From an uncultured Bacteroides sp. (GTDB lineage Bacteria; Bacteroidota; Bacteroidia; Bacteroidales; Bacteroidaceae), in NCBI GenBank assembly GCA_900553815.1, contig USEY01000010.1:1-59373 (forward strand): DNA of 59,373 nt, written 5' to 3'. The stretch's first letter is position 1. The number at the start of each line of letters is the position of its first letter. Shown here one piece after another: positions 50,951-59,373 of the stretch. Under the pieces are notes generated by a model. The model was given only the letters and a program-made list of their open reading frames with translations. It had not been told where the DNA came from and did not search any database. A program made the position numbers and the translations under genes.

Positions 50951-52792
50951 TTATCCCAGCGACTGCATGTCGTTCAGCTTCTTGTAATATCCGTTCAGGG
51001 CGATGAGCTCTTCGTGCGTGCCTCGCTCCACGATTTCGCCTTCGTAGAGGACGCATATCTCGTCGGCATTCTTGATGGTTGAAAGTCGGTGGGCAATGGC
51101 GATGGTGGTGCGCGACTTCATCAGTCGCTCCAGTGCTTCCTGCACCAGGCGTTCGCTCTCGGTGTCGAGAGCCGAGGTGGCTTCGTCCAGGATAAGGATA
51201 GGCGGGTTCTTCAAGATAGCGCGGGCAATGCTGACGCGCTGGCGCTGTCCGCCCGAGAGGCGTCCGCCGCGGTCGCCAATCATGGTGTCGTAGCCCTTCT
51301 CGGTCTCCATAATGAAGTCGTGGGCGTTGGCAATCTTGGCAGCAGCGATTACTTGCTCCATAGTGGCGTTTTCCACGCCGAAGGTGATGTTGTTGTAGAA
51401 TGTATCGTTGAAGAGGATGGCTTCCTGATTGACATTGCCTATGAGTGAGCGCAGGCTGTGGATGGAGACATCTTTGATGTTCTTGCCGTCAATCAGCAGT
51501 TCTCCTTCCTGCACGTCGTGGTAGCGTGGCACGAGGTCGACCATGGTAGATTTACCCGAGCCGGACTGTCCTACCAAGGCTATGGTTTTTCCCTTGGGTA
51601 CGGTCAGGTTGATATGTTTCAGCACGGGGCGTCCTTCCATATAGCTGAAGCTGACGTCGCGGAATTCTATTTCCTTTTCAAAGTCGTTCAGGGGCAGGGG
51701 CTTCTCCGGGTCTTTGATGTGGTTCTCGGCCTTCAGAATCATGTCGATACGGTCCATGCTGGCCAATCCGAGAGGTACGTTATAGAATGCCTTTGAGAAC
51801 TCCTTCAACGGATTGATAATACTGTAAAGTATCACCAGATAGAAGATGAAGGTAGCGGCATCCATGGGAGCATAGTCGCTGTTCAGGATAAGGGCGCCAC
51901 CAAACCAGAGGACAATGACGATGACACAGGTACCCAGAAACTCGCTCATGGGGTGTGCCGAGCTTTGGCGGATAACCATGGCATTCATGGCATCGCGGAA
52001 GTCGTTGTTAGTCTTTGAGAAGCGTGCTGACATCTTGCTTTCGGCCAGAAAAGCCTTGATGACACGCAGGCCGCCCAGCGTTTCATCGAGTTGCGACATA
52101 ATGTCTCCCCACTGTGCCTGTGCGGCCGATGATTGTCTTTTCAGCTTGCGGCTCACGGTTCCCATCACCCATCCGGCCAAAGGCAGTACGACGATGACGA
52201 AGAGGGTCATTTGCCAACTGATGGTGAAAAGGGTGGAGAAATAGATGATGAGGGCAATAGGATTGCGCAGCAACATGTCTATGGAGCTGGTCAGCGAGTT
52301 TTCTACGGCGGTTACGTCGGCACTCATACGGGCAATGATGTCTCCTTTGCGTTCTTCGGAGAAGAAACTCAGCGGCAGGCTCAGTACTTTGTTGTATACC
52401 TGTATGCGGATGTCGCGTACAATACCGGTACGCAGGGGAACCATGACTGCCGAAGATGCAAAGTAACCGGCTGTCTTCAGCATGGTCATTATTATCAGCA
52501 GTCCTCCCATCAGTACCAGTGTGAGGAAGGCGCCGTGTTCATTGATAAAGCTGCTAATCCACCAGTACGCGTTGTTTATCAGCACGTCCTTGTCTATATG
52601 GTTCCAGTCCACCGGCTGGTATTCATATACTTTGCTATCTATCTGAAACAGGATATTCAGTATAGGTATGATAGCCATAAAAGAGAATACGTTGAGCCAC
52701 TGTGATAGGAAGTTCAGAATGACGGCCCATGTCACATACTTACGGTATGGTCTGATGTAGCGGCCTAATAGGGAAAAAAACTGTTTCAGCAT
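50951..52792 (-). CDS. MsbA-like ABC exporter (fused membrane and ATPase domains)
   Basis: A 613-residue half-transporter that should work as a homodimer to flip or export a lipid, lipid-linked glycan or drug. Six membrane segments fill about residues 20-330. The ATPase domain has Walker A GQSGSGKST, signature LSGGQRQR and Walker B ILILDEATSALD. An in-frame ATG at 52819 overlaps the -7 box at 52817-52824, so the start at 52792 is preferred. It lies beside the glycosyltransferase operon but has its own promoter. Confidence 0.93.
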   Translation of the reverse strand: MLKQFFSLLGRYIRPYRKYVTWAVILNFLSQWLNVFSFMAIIPILNILFQIDSKVYEYQPVDWNHIDKDVLINNAYWWISSFINEHGAFLTLVLMGGLLIIMTMLKTAGYFASSAVMVPLRTGIVRDIRIQVYNKVLSLPLSFFSEERKGDIIARMSADVTAVENSLTSSIDMLLRNPIALIIYFSTLFTISWQMTLFVIVVLPLAGWVMGTVSRKLKRQSSAAQAQWGDIMSQLDETLGGLRVIKAFLAESKMSARFSKTNNDFRDAMNAMVIRQSSAHPMSEFLGTCVIVIVLWFGGALILNSDYAPMDAATFIFYLVILYSIINPLKEFSKAFYNVPLGLASMDRIDMILKAENHIKDPEKPLPLNDFEKEIEFRDVSFSYMEGRPVLKHINLTVPKGKTIALVGQSGSGKSTMVDLVPRYHDVQEGELLIDGKNIKDVSIHSLRSLIGNVNQEAILFNDTFYNNITFGVENATMEQVIAAAKIANAHDFIMETEKGYDTMIGDRGGRLSGGQRQRVSIARAILKNPPILILDEATSALDTESERLVQEALERLMKSRTTIAIAHRLSTIKNADEICVLYEGEIVERGTHEELIALNGYYKKLNDMQSLG

Positions 52793-52816
52793 AATTATCA
52801 AGTGAATAACAGGTGG

Positions 52817-52848
52817 CAAAGGTAAGAAGAAATTAAGAGAGGCACAAT
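52817..52848 (-). promoter_or_regulatory. Promoter for the ABC exporter
   Basis: On the minus strand, ATTG (52845-52848, one mismatch to TTTG), a 20-bp spacer and TACCTTTG (52817-52824). Confidence 0.6.
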
Positions 52849-52863
52849 ATCTGACCTTATTTT

Positions 52864-52902
52864 CCCTCTGTTTTACCCTATTTTACAGGGTAAAACAGAG
52901 GG
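52864..52902. terminator. Perfect 15-bp hairpin after the glycosyltransferase operon
   Basis: CCCTCTGTTTTACCC (52864-52878) and GGGTAAAACAGAGGG (52888-52902) pair perfectly around a 9-nt loop. No long U-tract follows on the minus strand (AAAATAAGG), so an operator or other role is possible. Confidence 0.65.
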
Positions 52903-52957
52903 GAGATTAATATATTTATTCTTCTTAATGAGTTATATTCTGCAATATTATTCTCAT

Positions 52958-54274
52958 TTAAATATTGCAATTCACTATTTCTGCATAGACTTCCAGTCTT
53001 TTATGCAGCATTTCTTGAGGATTGTAGATGCCTCTTAATCGTTTTTCGGCGTTGTCTACCATATCCTTTTGTAATGTAGGGTTGTCTGCCAATTGTATGA
53101 TGGCCTTGGCAAATGTTGTTGCGTCATCTGCAATTAGACATTCCTGACCATTTCTGAAGTCAATGCCTTCTACTCCTTTGGTAGTTGTAATGAAGGGAGC
53201 TCCTGCAGAAACAGCATCCAGAATTTTCATTCTCATACCGCTTCCAATGCGAATAGGAATTAATGCAATACTACCTTTAATAAATCCTCTTAGGTCTTCA
53301 ACGAATCCTGTCAGTTCCATTTCCGGGTATTGGGCGCACAATTCCTTAATATATGTGCTACGCCATTTTCCAATTACTTGGAAAGTAAACTTGAAGCCTT
53401 GTTGGCGTAATTGCGGAATGATTTCTCGGCAGAACCAGATGACAGCATCCAGGTTTGGACAATGGTCTTCACTGCCAACAAATGTCAGTCTGTGGCTGTC
53501 TGAAGGCACAAATTCGCGTTGTTCGTTTCCCGATATTTTTACGACGGCAGGTGAGGCGTATATGCGCTCCTCACGTCCTATGAATTTTGTCAGAATGTTG
53601 CGGTCTACTTCAGTTAGTGCAATGATGTGTTTGTATTTTTTTAATGCGTCACGCTCAAAGTCTTTTGCTACGTTGAATAACATTTTGTCTTCATCGGTCA
53701 CTTCTCTGAAGAGAGACATTTCGTTTTCATTGTGGATATATCGCAATTCATGGTGTACAAAGACGGTTTGTATATTTTCTTGTGGTAATATGTATCCTAA
53801 TGAAATTAGTTCGTAGAATTCTACTTGTATGATGTCAAAGCCAGTTTTGACGGTTTGCATCACGAATTCAATATAATCTGTACTTAATCTTTCAAAAATG
53901 GAACCTGGCAAGGTGGATTTCAAGCGTACCATATCGAGATTCTCGTCGGCAGGTTCCGGTCCTTGCAGTAATTGTCTTCTTATCTTACGCGCAATAGATG
54001 CCTGTGCTTTGAGTAGCCATTTGTAGTAGAAAGGATGCCTGATTTTTACTGGGGCTGTTTTTATTGTTTGTGGGCTATAAATATAGAAAGTGACATTGGA
54101 CCACAATTTTTTCAGTTCTGCGATGTTTTCTTCATGCGTATGGTTTTTGGCTATGAGCAGGACAGATACATTCATTTTGTGTCGCAGATAGTCTACCATA
54201 TTGAAGAACGCTTGATTTCCCCCCGAATCCAATGGATAAGGTATGTAAGGGATGATAAATAGAATCTTTTTCAT
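52958..54274 (-). CDS. GT4-type glycosyltransferase
   Basis: A 438-residue GT-B fold glycosyltransferase. The N-terminal Rossmann domain opens with ILFIIPYIPYPLDSGGNQAF, typical of this class, and the C-terminal nucleotide-sugar domain has LTFVGSEDHCPNLDAVIWF, and IPIRIGSGMRMKILDAVSAG with the expected acidic residue after GSG-M-R-M-K-I. Last gene of a five-gene minus-strand operon for a surface glycan. Sugar donor unknown. Confidence 0.9.
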   Translation of the reverse strand: MKKILFIIPYIPYPLDSGGNQAFFNMVDYLRHKMNVSVLLIAKNHTHEENIAELKKLWSNVTFYIYSPQTIKTAPVKIRHPFYYKWLLKAQASIARKIRRQLLQGPEPADENLDMVRLKSTLPGSIFERLSTDYIEFVMQTVKTGFDIIQVEFYELISLGYILPQENIQTVFVHHELRYIHNENEMSLFREVTDEDKMLFNVAKDFERDALKKYKHIIALTEVDRNILTKFIGREERIYASPAVVKISGNEQREFVPSDSHRLTFVGSEDHCPNLDAVIWFCREIIPQLRQQGFKFTFQVIGKWRSTYIKELCAQYPEMELTGFVEDLRGFIKGSIALIPIRIGSGMRMKILDAVSAGAPFITTTKGVEGIDFRNGQECLIADDATTFAKAIIQLADNPTLQKDMVDNAEKRLRGIYNPQEMLHKRLEVYAEIVNCNI

Positions 54275-54283
54275 AAGTAAGGT

Positions 54284-55213
54284 TTATAGAATGTGTTTAA
54301 TTTTTCCGATATGATGTTTTATGATGTACCACGCTGCTTGTGAGTCTATCCCATTTAAGGTGTGTCCGATTTGCATCAGCTCTTTTAGACTGAAATTGCC
54401 TCTTACCGAACAACGTAAAATAGTGCGTACATAAGTCTTCAGTGCTTCACGTAAGGCTATTTCTCCTAAATGAGAAGCATAATGCATTCTTATCCATTTC
54501 AGGAAAAGACGTGTGGCTTTCAGTTTTATTTGGTCGTAGCAGGTAGAATTACTGATGTTTGTCCCTTCTGCATTGCGCCAGTAGACGGGAGAGCCAGACA
54601 GGGCAATGATGCCGCCTGCATAATCGGCAAACTGAGCCCATGTAGCATCGTCGGAGCACCATGCCAGTGGAAACTTGATAAAGCCGCCGGACTTTTGCCA
54701 TACATCACGGCTGAATACATATTCTACAGCTGCAGAGCTGATTTTGCAACTCATTTTTTGAAGCAGTAAATCATATCCTGAGATAACTTCTGACTCAAAG
54801 GGAGGATTCTTGAATTTTGTGCGTCCAGCCTCATCGGTCACTTCCAACGGAAATCTAAACATGACCTTCTCTGTGCCGTGTTTTTGGGCAGCTTCTACAA
54901 TGCGTGCCACTCCATCGGCAGGCATCATGTCATCGTCAGAGAAAAGCCATATTAAGGGCTCGTCGGATAAAGCCATGCAGCGCTCCCAATGCCCCACTAA
55001 GTCTGTTCGCCCCATGTTTTCCTCAAAACGATGATATAATAAGTCCATTTTGCCTTCATAAGCACTTACTATCGGGTGCAAATCCTCTGGGCTTGCATCG
55101 TCTCCAATGTATACTTTAAAGTCATTGCATGTTTGTTTTGCTATAGATGCAAGTGTTTCGTTCAGAAAACGTTGCTTGTAGGCTGGTATGATGATTGCTA
55201 CGGTTTTTCCCAT
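54284..55213 (-). CDS. GT2 family glycosyltransferase
   Basis: A 309-residue GT-A fold enzyme. IIIPAYKQRFLNETLASIAK and IGDDASPEDL mark the nucleotide-binding half, and LFSDDDMMPAD the DxD metal site. It lies 9 bp upstream of the GT4 gene and 18 bp after the next GT2 gene. Acceptor and donor unknown; probably capsule or O-antigen-like glycan synthesis. Confidence 0.9.
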   Translation of the reverse strand: MGKTVAIIIPAYKQRFLNETLASIAKQTCNDFKVYIGDDASPEDLHPIVSAYEGKMDLLYHRFEENMGRTDLVGHWERCMALSDEPLIWLFSDDDMMPADGVARIVEAAQKHGTEKVMFRFPLEVTDEAGRTKFKNPPFESEVISGYDLLLQKMSCKISSAAVEYVFSRDVWQKSGGFIKFPLAWCSDDATWAQFADYAGGIIALSGSPVYWRNAEGTNISNSTCYDQIKLKATRLFLKWIRMHYASHLGEIALREALKTYVRTILRCSVRGNFSLKELMQIGHTLNGIDSQAAWYIIKHHIGKIKHIL

Positions 55214-55231
55214 TTTTCTTCTTCTTTTTCT

Positions 55232-56209
55232 TTATAATCGCTCATGCCTTTCGGTTGGCAGGAATGGTATGATGAAACTCAGGTATTGGTTGATTCTTTC
55301 TGCTATGTATGATTCCCGATTTCCGCCTATGGCCTGCGCTAATTCTTCATAAAGTCTTTGGCGGGCTTCAGAATCAATATGCAGGCGTTTTATCTTTTTA
55401 TAAAAGACGCCCCTTCTGATAAGGCGTTTGTAGGCACTGACGTGTACGAGCTTTTCTTCCATTTCTTTGATTACCGCAATGTCTTCTTTGAGCGCATTGC
55501 CACTTCTTCTGCTTTGTACCGAAGTACTGCTGCTGTGGTAGCGGAAGTAGTTTAATTTTTTATAAAGCTCTATTACTTCTCCTTGGCATATCAATTCTGT
55601 CCAAAAGAGCCAGTCGCCGCTCGAACGCATGCTGAAACAATGTTGGGTGTCAACCTTCTCCACTGCTTCGCGTCGGAAAACCACTCCGCTGGCATTGTAG
55701 ATATAAGCTCGCCAATACATGTTGTATTGCGCATATTTGGGGCCATCAAATACTTTATAGCCGCATTTGACGTTCAGTTGCCTTTTGCTCCAGCGGTCAT
55801 AGTCGATGTTAACTTCTTTGCCTTTTTCGTCTACCCGGTGGCTTCCGCTAAAACATACTACTGCCTGATTGTATTTTTCCAATAATTGCACCGTTTCGGC
55901 CAAGAATGTCGGTTCGGCGTAGTCATCGCTTTCGGCTATCCATATATATTTGCCTTGACTCAGTTTTATGCCTTTTTCCCATTGTGCAAAGGGACTTCCA
56001 GAGTTAGATTCGTTGTATATCAGATGTGTAACAGATGGATTCTCCTTGTAGGTCTCCATAATCTCCCTGCTTTCATCTGTCGAAGCATCATCGAGCAGAA
56101 TGAGCTCAAAATCCTTGAATGTCTGGTTCAGGATGGAGTCTATGCGTTGCTTCAGGAAACGTGCATAGTTATAGTTGGGTACGATTATGCTGACTAAGGG
56201 TTTACTCAT
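55232..56209 (-). CDS. GT2 family glycosyltransferase
   Basis: A 325-residue GT-A fold enzyme. SIIVPNYNYARFLKQRIDS, LLDDASTDES and IAESDDYAEP are the nucleotide-binding and DxD motifs. The C-terminal third is basic and helical, suggesting membrane association. Co-directional with its neighbours at 18 and 27 bp spacing. Confidence 0.91.
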   Translation of the reverse strand: MSKPLVSIIVPNYNYARFLKQRIDSILNQTFKDFELILLDDASTDESREIMETYKENPSVTHLIYNESNSGSPFAQWEKGIKLSQGKYIWIAESDDYAEPTFLAETVQLLEKYNQAVVCFSGSHRVDEKGKEVNIDYDRWSKRQLNVKCGYKVFDGPKYAQYNMYWRAYIYNASGVVFRREAVEKVDTQHCFSMRSSGDWLFWTELICQGEVIELYKKLNYFRYHSSSTSVQSRRSGNALKEDIAVIKEMEEKLVHVSAYKRLIRRGVFYKKIKRLHIDSEARQRLYEELAQAIGGNRESYIAERINQYLSFIIPFLPTERHERL

Positions 56210-56236
56210 TGCGTTATAGCTGTCTATTAGTGCTTC

Positions 56237-57220
56237 TTACAAACGGTGCTTCTTTGATTTGAATAAGATTCTGAACATGCGGTAACATTTCCGGTAAAGC
56301 TCAGGGCTGTTGGCTTGCAACCATAATTTGGTGGCGTAACTGTATCCTAATTCTTTTTTGTCCAGACTCTTATAGGAGGATATTTTTTGATTTACTAATT
56401 CCCTGATGTGCTTTGTTTCGTCTGAAGGAGGAAGCATGGACAGGTGGTCGAGCAAATGGATGCCGCGTTTAACAACCAATAACGGTGTCTTCTCCCATAG
56501 ATTGTGCTGTCGGTAGAATGCGTCCTGTTGGCATACTGCTTGAAAAAGTTGCAGCTCTTTCTGGGGATTGTAGTGCGAACGCAAAGCACTGCCTTGTCGT
56601 AAGACATAATGATACTTGGGTGTGTCGACTACAACCACCTTGTTGGCTCGGAAAAACAATTGGTAATTTATAGCCAGGTCTTCATAAATACACCCTTCAG
56701 GGAAAGTCAAATTCTCAAACAGCTGGCGTTTGTACAGCTTGTCCCATACATAGTTCCTCAGCCATTTGTCCTGTGCCAGTGCCTTTAAGGCATCGTTGCG
56801 TGTCAGTGCGTGAATGGTATCTGACTGGTATCGGGCTTTGCTCTTTCCTCCTTTTTCCTTGTAGTGCGAACAGACCGCTATGTCGGCTTCTAGCTTTACA
56901 AGCTGCTCCAGAAGCAGTTCGTACATGTCAGATTCAATCCAATCATCACCATCTACAAAGGCCAGATAATCTCCCTGAGCCATTTGCAGTCCTGTGTTAC
57001 GGGCCGCGCTGACACCTTTGTTTGCTTGATGTATAACACGGATACGAGGATCTTGCAGAGCAAATTTATCGCAAATCATGCCCGAACCGTCTGTCGAACC
57101 ATCGTTTACAACAATTATCTCCAAGTCAGGAAACGTTTGGTCGCAAATCGAGGTCAGGCATTGCGATAAATACTCCTGTATGTTATATACGGGTACTATG
57201 ATACTGATGATTGGCCGCAT
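56237..57220 (-). CDS. GT2 family glycosyltransferase
   Basis: A 327-residue GT-A fold enzyme with SIIVPVYNIQEYLSQCLTS, VVNDGSTDGSG and FVDGDDWIESD. This is the classic capsule/EPS GT2 pattern. It follows the glycerophosphotransferase-like gene by 26 bp in the same operon. Confidence 0.92.
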   Translation of the reverse strand: MRPIISIIVPVYNIQEYLSQCLTSICDQTFPDLEIIVVNDGSTDGSGMICDKFALQDPRIRVIHQANKGVSAARNTGLQMAQGDYLAFVDGDDWIESDMYELLLEQLVKLEADIAVCSHYKEKGGKSKARYQSDTIHALTRNDALKALAQDKWLRNYVWDKLYKRQLFENLTFPEGCIYEDLAINYQLFFRANKVVVVDTPKYHYVLRQGSALRSHYNPQKELQLFQAVCQQDAFYRQHNLWEKTPLLVVKRGIHLLDHLSMLPPSDETKHIRELVNQKISSYKSLDKKELGYSYATKLWLQANSPELYRKCYRMFRILFKSKKHRL

Positions 57221-57246
57221 GTTTTTCCCTTGTTCTTGCTCTTATT

Positions 57247-58329
57247 TTACAAGCTTGCCACCCACTGCCTAGGCAAAGACAGAATGGGGTAGCCCACCCG
57301 CAGTCTCAGTTTGAACTTTCTTACCAGGTTCAGTGGCTTGGATTTTGTGCAACCCTGGTAGTTGGTTATGTAGTCGTCTATGGCGTTGAGCACGCGGGCC
57401 GATGAATGTCCGTCCAGATAGCCTTCGTGGCGATTGATGTAGCGGTGGATGTTTTCCATCAGCCAGTCGGGGCGGGTGAGGGCTTGCTCCAGGGCAGCTT
57501 CTACCTGCTCGGGATCGGTTACGTCCAGCAAGTGATTGCCGGGCGTCGTGTTGCGGAAGGTGACTACCGGTTTGTCCATCAGCATGCTCTCAACGATGAC
57601 CGATGAAGCGTCGGACAACAGTACGTCGGCCTGAGACAGCAATTCGGCATCCACCAGGCCTCCTTCGTGGAAGGTCACGTTGGGGCAGGTGCGAGCCAGC
57701 TCGCGATACTTCTCAAGTGTCTCTACATCCGAAAATTTGGGGTGGAATGACAGTACCCAGTTCCAGTCCTTTTCATGAGCCAGTCGGGTAATGGTATCCA
57801 GCAGGGCAGGTGCCGACGTGATGCTGCGTGTGAAGGTGGTAGAGTAGAGTACCGTAGGGCGGGTGTGCTTGGCGGTGTTCTTGCGCATCCTGACGTATGT
57901 GTCGGCTTTGCACCAACCTGTTTCGTAAACCTTGAAGAAACCCAGTTTCTTTTCCAGTGCTTTGAAGGGAATGGTGCTGCTTTCGCCCTGTGTGCAGTAT
58001 ACGTCAAACCATCCACGAATGGCAAAGTGGTCGTCTTTCTCGTCCCCCCGCTTATTGATGGGGTAGCCGTGGAAAAGCGATACTTTTACTCCCGGAAAGA
58101 AGTCATAAATGTAATTGCCTGGGGCAAAGACTGCAATAGGGGCATAGTCGCTCACCTCTTTGAACGTTTTCAGTTGTTTCTCGTCTTTCTTCAACATCAC
58201 CGGGCATTCTTGTTCTATATACCATGCCACTTCGTCTCCCCGACGTTTGATTTCCTCTTGCAATGGTCTCAGTATAGGATAAGAATAGGCTACTGAAACA
58301 AAAAATAAATAATGATTTCCCATACGCAC
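57247..58329 (-). CDS. CDP-glycerol glycerophosphotransferase-like (TagB/SpsB-type) protein
   Basis: A 360-residue GT-B-like protein of the CDP-glycerol:poly(glycerophosphate) glycerophosphotransferase group, which in other bacteria adds glycerol- or ribitol-phosphate to surface polymers. Support: VLYSTTFTRSITSAPALLD, LSFHPKFSD, and the C-terminal DVLLSDASSVIVESMLMDKP block that is typical of the family. First gene of the operon; -7 box at 58532-58539. In-frame ATGs at 58329 and 58323 are both possible. It may place a phospho-polyol or phospho-sugar on the glycan. Confidence 0.8.
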   Translation of the reverse strand: MRMGNHYLFFVSVAYSYPILRPLQEEIKRRGDEVAWYIEQECPVMLKKDEKQLKTFKEVSDYAPIAVFAPGNYIYDFFPGVKVSLFHGYPINKRGDEKDDHFAIRGWFDVYCTQGESSTIPFKALEKKLGFFKVYETGWCKADTYVRMRKNTAKHTRPTVLYSTTFTRSITSAPALLDTITRLAHEKDWNWVLSFHPKFSDVETLEKYRELARTCPNVTFHEGGLVDAELLSQADVLLSDASSVIVESMLMDKPVVTFRNTTPGNHLLDVTDPEQVEAALEQALTRPDWLMENIHRYINRHEGYLDGHSSARVLNAIDDYITNYQGCTKSKPLNLVRKFKLRLRVGYPILSLPRQWVASL

Positions 58330-58531
58330 GCTTCTTCTTTCAATTTAACACCTATCGTCTCCTTGCCTTTTGCGGGCATTGGGGGCAATCGTGTTTTTCG
58401 GTTTAGGTCTTGCTGGCCAGGCTTATTGTCTTTTTCAGGCGAAAAAAAGAATGGCCTTTTTCTTTTTCCCGTTTTTTGTTTCTACTCTCAATTTAATAGC
58501 ATCTTGTAGCACCTGTTTCGTTTGGGAGCTG

Positions 58532-58539
58532 CAAAGATA
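58532..58539 (-). promoter_or_regulatory. -7 promoter element for the glycosyltransferase operon
   Basis: The minus strand reads TATCTTTG, about 200 nt upstream of the first gene. No clear -33 element. Confidence 0.45.
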
Positions 58540-59045
58540 CGACTATTCTTTGATATAATAAATATATATCTGCAAAAACATGTTATACAGCCTGTTGTGA
58601 CTCTCTTGGCTTGTACTCCTTTGTGTGGAAATGCGTCAAGGTTGGAGGCTCTCTGGCTGCTATGGCAGGCGGTGTGGACAACGGATGCGGACTGTCTGAT
58701 GCAGACTCGGCTTATTGTCTTTCTGTTTATAGGGCTATCAAATGTATTATTGCACCATTTTTCACCTGCTTTTTAGGGTAAATGCAGTAGGCTGCTTATT
58801 ACTGCACGGCTGGAGCAGAAAAATGAAAAATACCCATTTGACACTTTGACATTTTGTATTTCCTAATGGCTGAGAATCGTTTATTTCGGTTCGAGGTAGG
58901 TGCTGGCTCTGATTTTTAGATGTGCTATTGTGTAAAGTACAGTATGTCAGTTGAGTATCTAAATATTGACATCTGAAAGAGAAAGAATGGAAGGGGAAAA
59001 AGTCTTGTTTTTGCTCCCGAAAATGACGTTGTATATAGTTCCGAT

Positions 59046-59133
59046 GCGAGTAGTTAAGACTTTGTGGCTAGGCAGTTAATACTTTGCGGGATAGCTCCCC
59101 ACTGCTATCCCGTTAGCAGTAGAGACTTTTGTC
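59046..59133. repeat. Array E: four units at 22-bp period
   Basis: Units start at 59046, 59068, 59090 and 59112. The core GTTAGCAGT of unit four and the (G/A)GTAGTTAA or GGCAGTTAA of units one and two match arrays B and C; unit three holds GGGATAGC-type ends pairing with GCTATCCC. The first and last units are the most degenerate. Confidence 0.8.
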
Positions 59134-59373
59134 GTTGGAAAAGTATATGTGGCTCGCTGGAAATTAATATTCGGTGCATAAGGTTTCATTTTTCGCCTCT
59201 TTTATGCAACTTGGCTGAATGGTTATGCGGACTTCCCACTCGCATTTACTCTATTTCGTTCCTTTTGTAACCGGTGCGTGTCAGCCTAGAACTGGGTTTG
59301 CTTTCTTTTTGTAGTGGGATTACTACTGGTGCGATAAAATCGCATTAGTTTTAAATCTCATCAAATAACGAGA

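Larger units (their letters stand above)
58330..59373. other. Gene-free right end
   Basis: About 1 kb with no credible gene. It holds the glycosyltransferase-operon -7 box (58532-58539) and array E (59046-59133). The rest is AT-rich with short open frames lacking credible starts. Confidence 0.6.

Noticed and set aside
58370..58558. Small hydrophobic protein at the right end
   Set aside because: It overlaps the glycosyltransferase promoter and has no family resemblance; chance open frame.
1..59373. tRNA, rRNA, integrase, transposase or attachment site
   Set aside because: None was recognised by eye; a covariance-model tRNA scan would be decisive, but no cloverleaf-like match stood out in the gaps.

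Overview
The window looks like chromosome from a gut Bacteroides (sensu lato). Evidence: two SusC/SusD pairs, a hybrid two-component sensor/regulator, serine-type sulfatases, an ECF sigma/FecR pair, lipoproteins with Bacteroidales-style lipoboxes, and many promoters whose -7 element fits TAnnTTTG (with little or no recognisable Shine-Dalgarno). No rRNA, tRNA, CRISPR array, integrase or transposase was recognised.

Layout. (1) 73-13369, mostly minus strand: a polysaccharide utilisation locus (PUL) with SusD, SusC, a Ser-type sulfatase and a hybrid two-component regulator (HTCS), followed on the plus strand by a NahK/MdsC-like sugar kinase and a small CBM9-like protein. The gene order SusD-SusC-sulfatase-HTCS, plus the separated GH88 unsaturated glucuronyl hydrolase and second sulfatase at 25209-28092, resembles the chondroitin/dermatan sulfate PUL of B. 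thetaiotaomicron (BT3331-BT3334 with BT3348-BT3349, from memory). (2) 13775-20900, minus strand: adaptor, RND pump, outer-membrane channel and an LpxA paralog, probably co-transcribed. (3) 21536-24944: an Ig-like lipoprotein, a DUF3108 protein and a PaaI-type thioesterase. (4) 28194-29669: cysS. (5) 30492-44832: a second PUL with ECF sigma, FecR anti-sigma, STN-containing SusC, SusD, a secreted calcineurin-like phosphatase, then GH31, a heavily decayed GH9 gene and GH43; a HAD phosphatase lies among them on the other strand. (6) 45059-49496: a second sigma/anti-sigma pair, argB, speA, aroK. (7) 49672-52792: a viroplasmin-RNase H protein, a DUF6078 protein and an MsbA-like ABC exporter. (8) 52958-58329: a five-gene glycosyltransferase operon for a surface glycan. 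(9) 58330-59373: no gene seen.

How the parts fit: in PUL 1 SusCD imports sulfated oligosaccharide, the HTCS senses a periplasmic breakdown product, sulfatases and GH88 dismantle unsaturated disaccharides, and the kinase may trap the freed N-acetylhexosamine. In PUL 2 the STN domain of SusC, FecR and the ECF sigma form a trans-envelope signalling chain.

The two least-explained signals are in non-coding DNA. Five intergenic sites carry tandem arrays of degenerate palindromic units with a fixed 22-bp (once 23-bp) period; unit sequence differs between arrays but spacing does not, and three of the five sit between convergent genes. Separately, the SusC and sulfatase promoters of PUL 1 carry the same three-part GTAC motif at exactly the same distance from their -7 boxes, a good candidate for the HTCS operator.
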